Assembly: GCA_009602725.1 (NCBI GenBank)
Contig: WELB01000002.1
Location: forward strand, 2,131,323-2,142,385
Source: Spirogloea muscicola
Taxonomy: Eukaryota; Streptophyta; Zygnematophyceae; Spirogloeales; Spirogloeaceae
Length of the DNA stretch: 11,063 bases
Reading direction: 5' to 3'
This document shows, piece after piece, positions 1 to 11,063 of the stretch (position 1 is the first letter of the stretch; every line of letters starts with the position of its first letter). Under the pieces are notes generated by a model, which saw only the letters and a program-made list of their open reading frames with translations, ran no database searches and was not told the DNA's origin. The position numbers and the translations under genes were made by a program.

Positions 1-1
1 C

Positions 2-238
2 CTCCGCCGCCGCCCCCTCCGCCTTCCCCCTCCCAGCGCCATCGCCCCCACCTGCGACCCCCCCCTCCCGCCGGCGTCTTCCCCGCCTGCGGAGCCCGCG
101 CGCGTGCCGTGCCCAACCTGTCCGCGGGATTTAGCGACTCCCCGCGGTGTCTCCTCGCACCGGAAACACTGCAAGGGGTATCCCAGCCCCGCTGGCTCGA
201 CGCCCGCTGCGGCCGCCGCAGCCCGCAACCCCAGCTGA
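2..238 (+). CDS. C2HC zinc-finger protein, C-terminal fragment (5' end outside window)
   Basis: The frame is open from base 2 to a TGA at 236-238 and has no ATG, so it reads as the last part of a longer gene or its last exon. The first 34 codons are proline/alanine-rich low complexity. Residues from codon 110 onward read CPTCPRDLATP...SSHRKHC, a CX2CX12HX3C zinc knuckle with the arginine, small-residue and H-R-x-H-C pattern common in single C2HC/C2H2 fingers of green algae and other protists. A short Gly/Pro/Ala tail follows, ending ARNPS. The knuckle is visible in the sequence; DNA, RNA or protein binding is only a family-level guess. The gene lies on the same strand as the isocitrate dehydrogenase, with its stop 529 bases before that gene's ATG at 768. 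High GC favours chance open frames, so the knuckle is the main support. Confidence 0.45.
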   Translation, partial: LRRRPLRLPPPSAIAPTCDPPLPPASSPPAEPARVPCPTCPRDLATPRGVSSHRKHCKGYPSPAGSTPAAAAAARNPS

Positions 239-767
239 CGGGCGGGGAAGCCTGCTTCAGAGCGGCTGGTGTGAAGAGAAAGGCTCGCGGGTGCTGGACG
301 GCAGCCGCAGCGCCCGGCTGGCCATGATGCCCGGCATCACGTCGAAGGACTCGAGCGCCCGCCTCGCGGCTGCCGGAGGGGGAGGGGATGGCCCAAGCCA
401 GGCGCTGCGAGCACTGTGCAATGGGCCATCCCTGTCGCGAGTAGAAGAAGTGCTCGCCCATGGAGAAGAGAAGGCTGGCAAGAGGCTATGGCAGGCGTAG
501 AAGGGCTCGCCCGTTGAGGATAGGGGCTGGGAAAAGCCAGCCCAACGAAGAAGGAACAGCGAGAGCGCCGTTCCGGCCATTGGGCCGCCGGCGGCAATGA
601 TAAGCGTGGGTGACGTTTGGGAGTGCAGCGCCTCGGGCGGGCGGGCTAGACTCGCCTCCCCCCCCCCATCCTGGCCCCGCCGCCTCGCCTGCGCCCGGCT
701 GTGCCACCCCCGGCCGCGGCTCCCCGCCAGCCTCAGCCTGCAGCCCGCCTTCCCCCCTCTGCCCGCC
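239..767 (+). promoter_or_regulatory. Intergenic region, presumed promoter and 5' leader of the isocitrate dehydrogenase
   Basis: The region is GC-rich, has no TATA-like box and no convincing conserved protein on either strand. Visible elements are a TGACGT core at 611-616 (the CRE/as-1 type bZIP core, which also occurs by chance), a run of ten C at 658-667, and a pyrimidine-rich stretch from about 656 to 767 just before the ATG at 768. An in-frame stop (TAG, 498-500) closes the dehydrogenase frame upstream; from 501 onward that frame is open into the gene. Promoter function is inferred from position only. Confidence 0.4.
597..767 (+). other. In-frame 57-codon upstream extension of the isocitrate dehydrogenase frame
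   Basis: An ATG at 597-599 is in the same frame as the ATG at 768 and no stop lies between them. It would add 57 residues. The stretch has seven Arg and seven Ser, many Ala, Pro and Leu, and only two acidic residues, both within the first nine positions. That is the composition of a mitochondrial or plastid transit peptide, but GC-rich DNA alone tends to encode Ala, Arg and Pro. It could equally be untranslated leader. Translation from 597 needs a transcript start upstream of that point. Confidence 0.35.
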
Positions 768-5150
<4,383 letters not shown>

Positions 5151-5774
5151 TGAGTTCGTCAGAAGCACACCAACACATCAATTCCCTCGTAGCCCTGCTG
5201 CTTTCAGTCCTCCATGGGCGTTGACCTTAAAGTCTGATAGATGAGGTCTTTCAACTTGTAAGCTTGTCGCCAGAAGCTTATATGAACATAGCTGGCAACG
5301 GAGCAGTGTGTGCAGTGGCGGCATTGAGACTCGAGAAGCCCGGTTATGATTCAATGAAAATAATAATTAAATGGGAGTCGCTTAAGAGGAGGTGTATAAT
5401 GTCACAAATACAACTACTGACTAGGGTTGAACGTGTCATCTTTTGTTAGCAAGAAGCGGAACCATTGCTCAAGTTCTAGACGGTCGTATAATGAGAAATT
5501 GACGAGAGACCAATAATGACGACAGTACAAATTCCTCACACCTCACACAGTGGTTTTATTCAAAAACTGCAAAGGATGTACATACAGTTGTCCTTCATAG
5601 ATCAACCAGTCCTACTTAAGCACTGGAGCTCTATCTTCAAAGTGCTTGTGGAAGCTATGCTGAGAGGGTTTAAGGGCAGGATCAATGTATCAGTGGCTAT
5701 GCAGGTGAATGGGCATTCTTATGTACCGAATAGATTCTGATGTCTCCGAACAGACTGATTCTATGTGATCAATG
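5151..5774. other. Intergenic region between two convergent stop codons
   Basis: These 624 bases hold the 3' untranslated regions of both genes and are among the most AT-rich parts of the window (23 of 60 bases are G/C at 5521-5580). The + side carries TGTAA at 5257-5261. For the - strand gene I find no TGTAA. Possible substitutes are AATAAA at 5560-5555, 215 bases past its stop, and a TGTAC at 5529-5525. The few short open frames look random. No RNA gene or repeat was seen. Confidence 0.6.
5257..5261 (+). promoter_or_regulatory. TGTAA polyadenylation signal of the isocitrate dehydrogenase
   Basis: UGUAA is the predominant green-algal near-upstream poly(A) element. This copy lies 107 bases after the TAG stop and is the only one between the two convergent genes on this strand. 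It predicts a cleavage site about 10-20 bases further on, near 5272-5282. A five-base motif is weak alone; its position supports it. Confidence 0.55.

Positions 5775-11063
<5,289 letters not shown>

Noticed and set aside
325-339. 15-base inverted repeat, seven-base arms around one central base
   Set aside because: A one-base spacer cannot form a stable hairpin, and an arm this short is expected by chance in a GC-rich 500-base region.
5264-5449. 61-codon + strand open frame after the dehydrogenase
   Set aside because: It has no ATG at its start, no known motif and no splice connection, and it lies at or beyond the predicted poly(A) site.

Overview
This is a eukaryotic nuclear genome window, most likely from a green alga (Chlorophyta). 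The genes are dense and intron-rich with small, almost all GT-AG introns. Both gene starts are very GC-rich. One 3' end carries a UGUAA motif, the usual green-algal poly(A) signal. The clade is an inference; nothing in the window identifies a species.

Layout, left to right. (1) Positions 2-238, + strand: the 3' end of an open frame that encodes a C2HC zinc knuckle, cut by the window edge. (2) 239-767: GC-rich intergenic DNA and leader, including an in-frame upstream ATG at 597. (3) 768-5150, + strand: a complete 16-exon gene for NADP-dependent isocitrate dehydrogenase. The joined exons give 415 residues with every catalytic residue present. (4) 5151-5774: a relatively AT-rich gap between two convergent genes. 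(5) 5775-11063, - strand: 12 exons of an NVL/Rix7-type tandem AAA ATPase, a nucleolar pre-60S ribosome remodelling factor, whose 5' end lies beyond the right edge. I recover 1,222 residues: the N-terminal helical domain, a roughly 450-residue low-complexity linker in one 1.4-kb exon, both ATPase domains D1 and D2, and the C-terminal tail.

The two main genes are unrelated housekeeping genes (NADPH/2-oxoglutarate supply and ribosome assembly) that happen to converge. I see no operon-like logic, mobile element, RNA gene or novel multi-gene system. The points worth checking are gene-architecture features: a possible second start that would add a targeting-like N-terminus to the dehydrogenase; a perfect 22-bp palindrome on its first splice donor; a frame-preserving, stop-free GC-AG intron inside the D1 ATPase domain; runs of same-phase introns; and a GC gradient that falls along both genes toward their shared 3' boundary.
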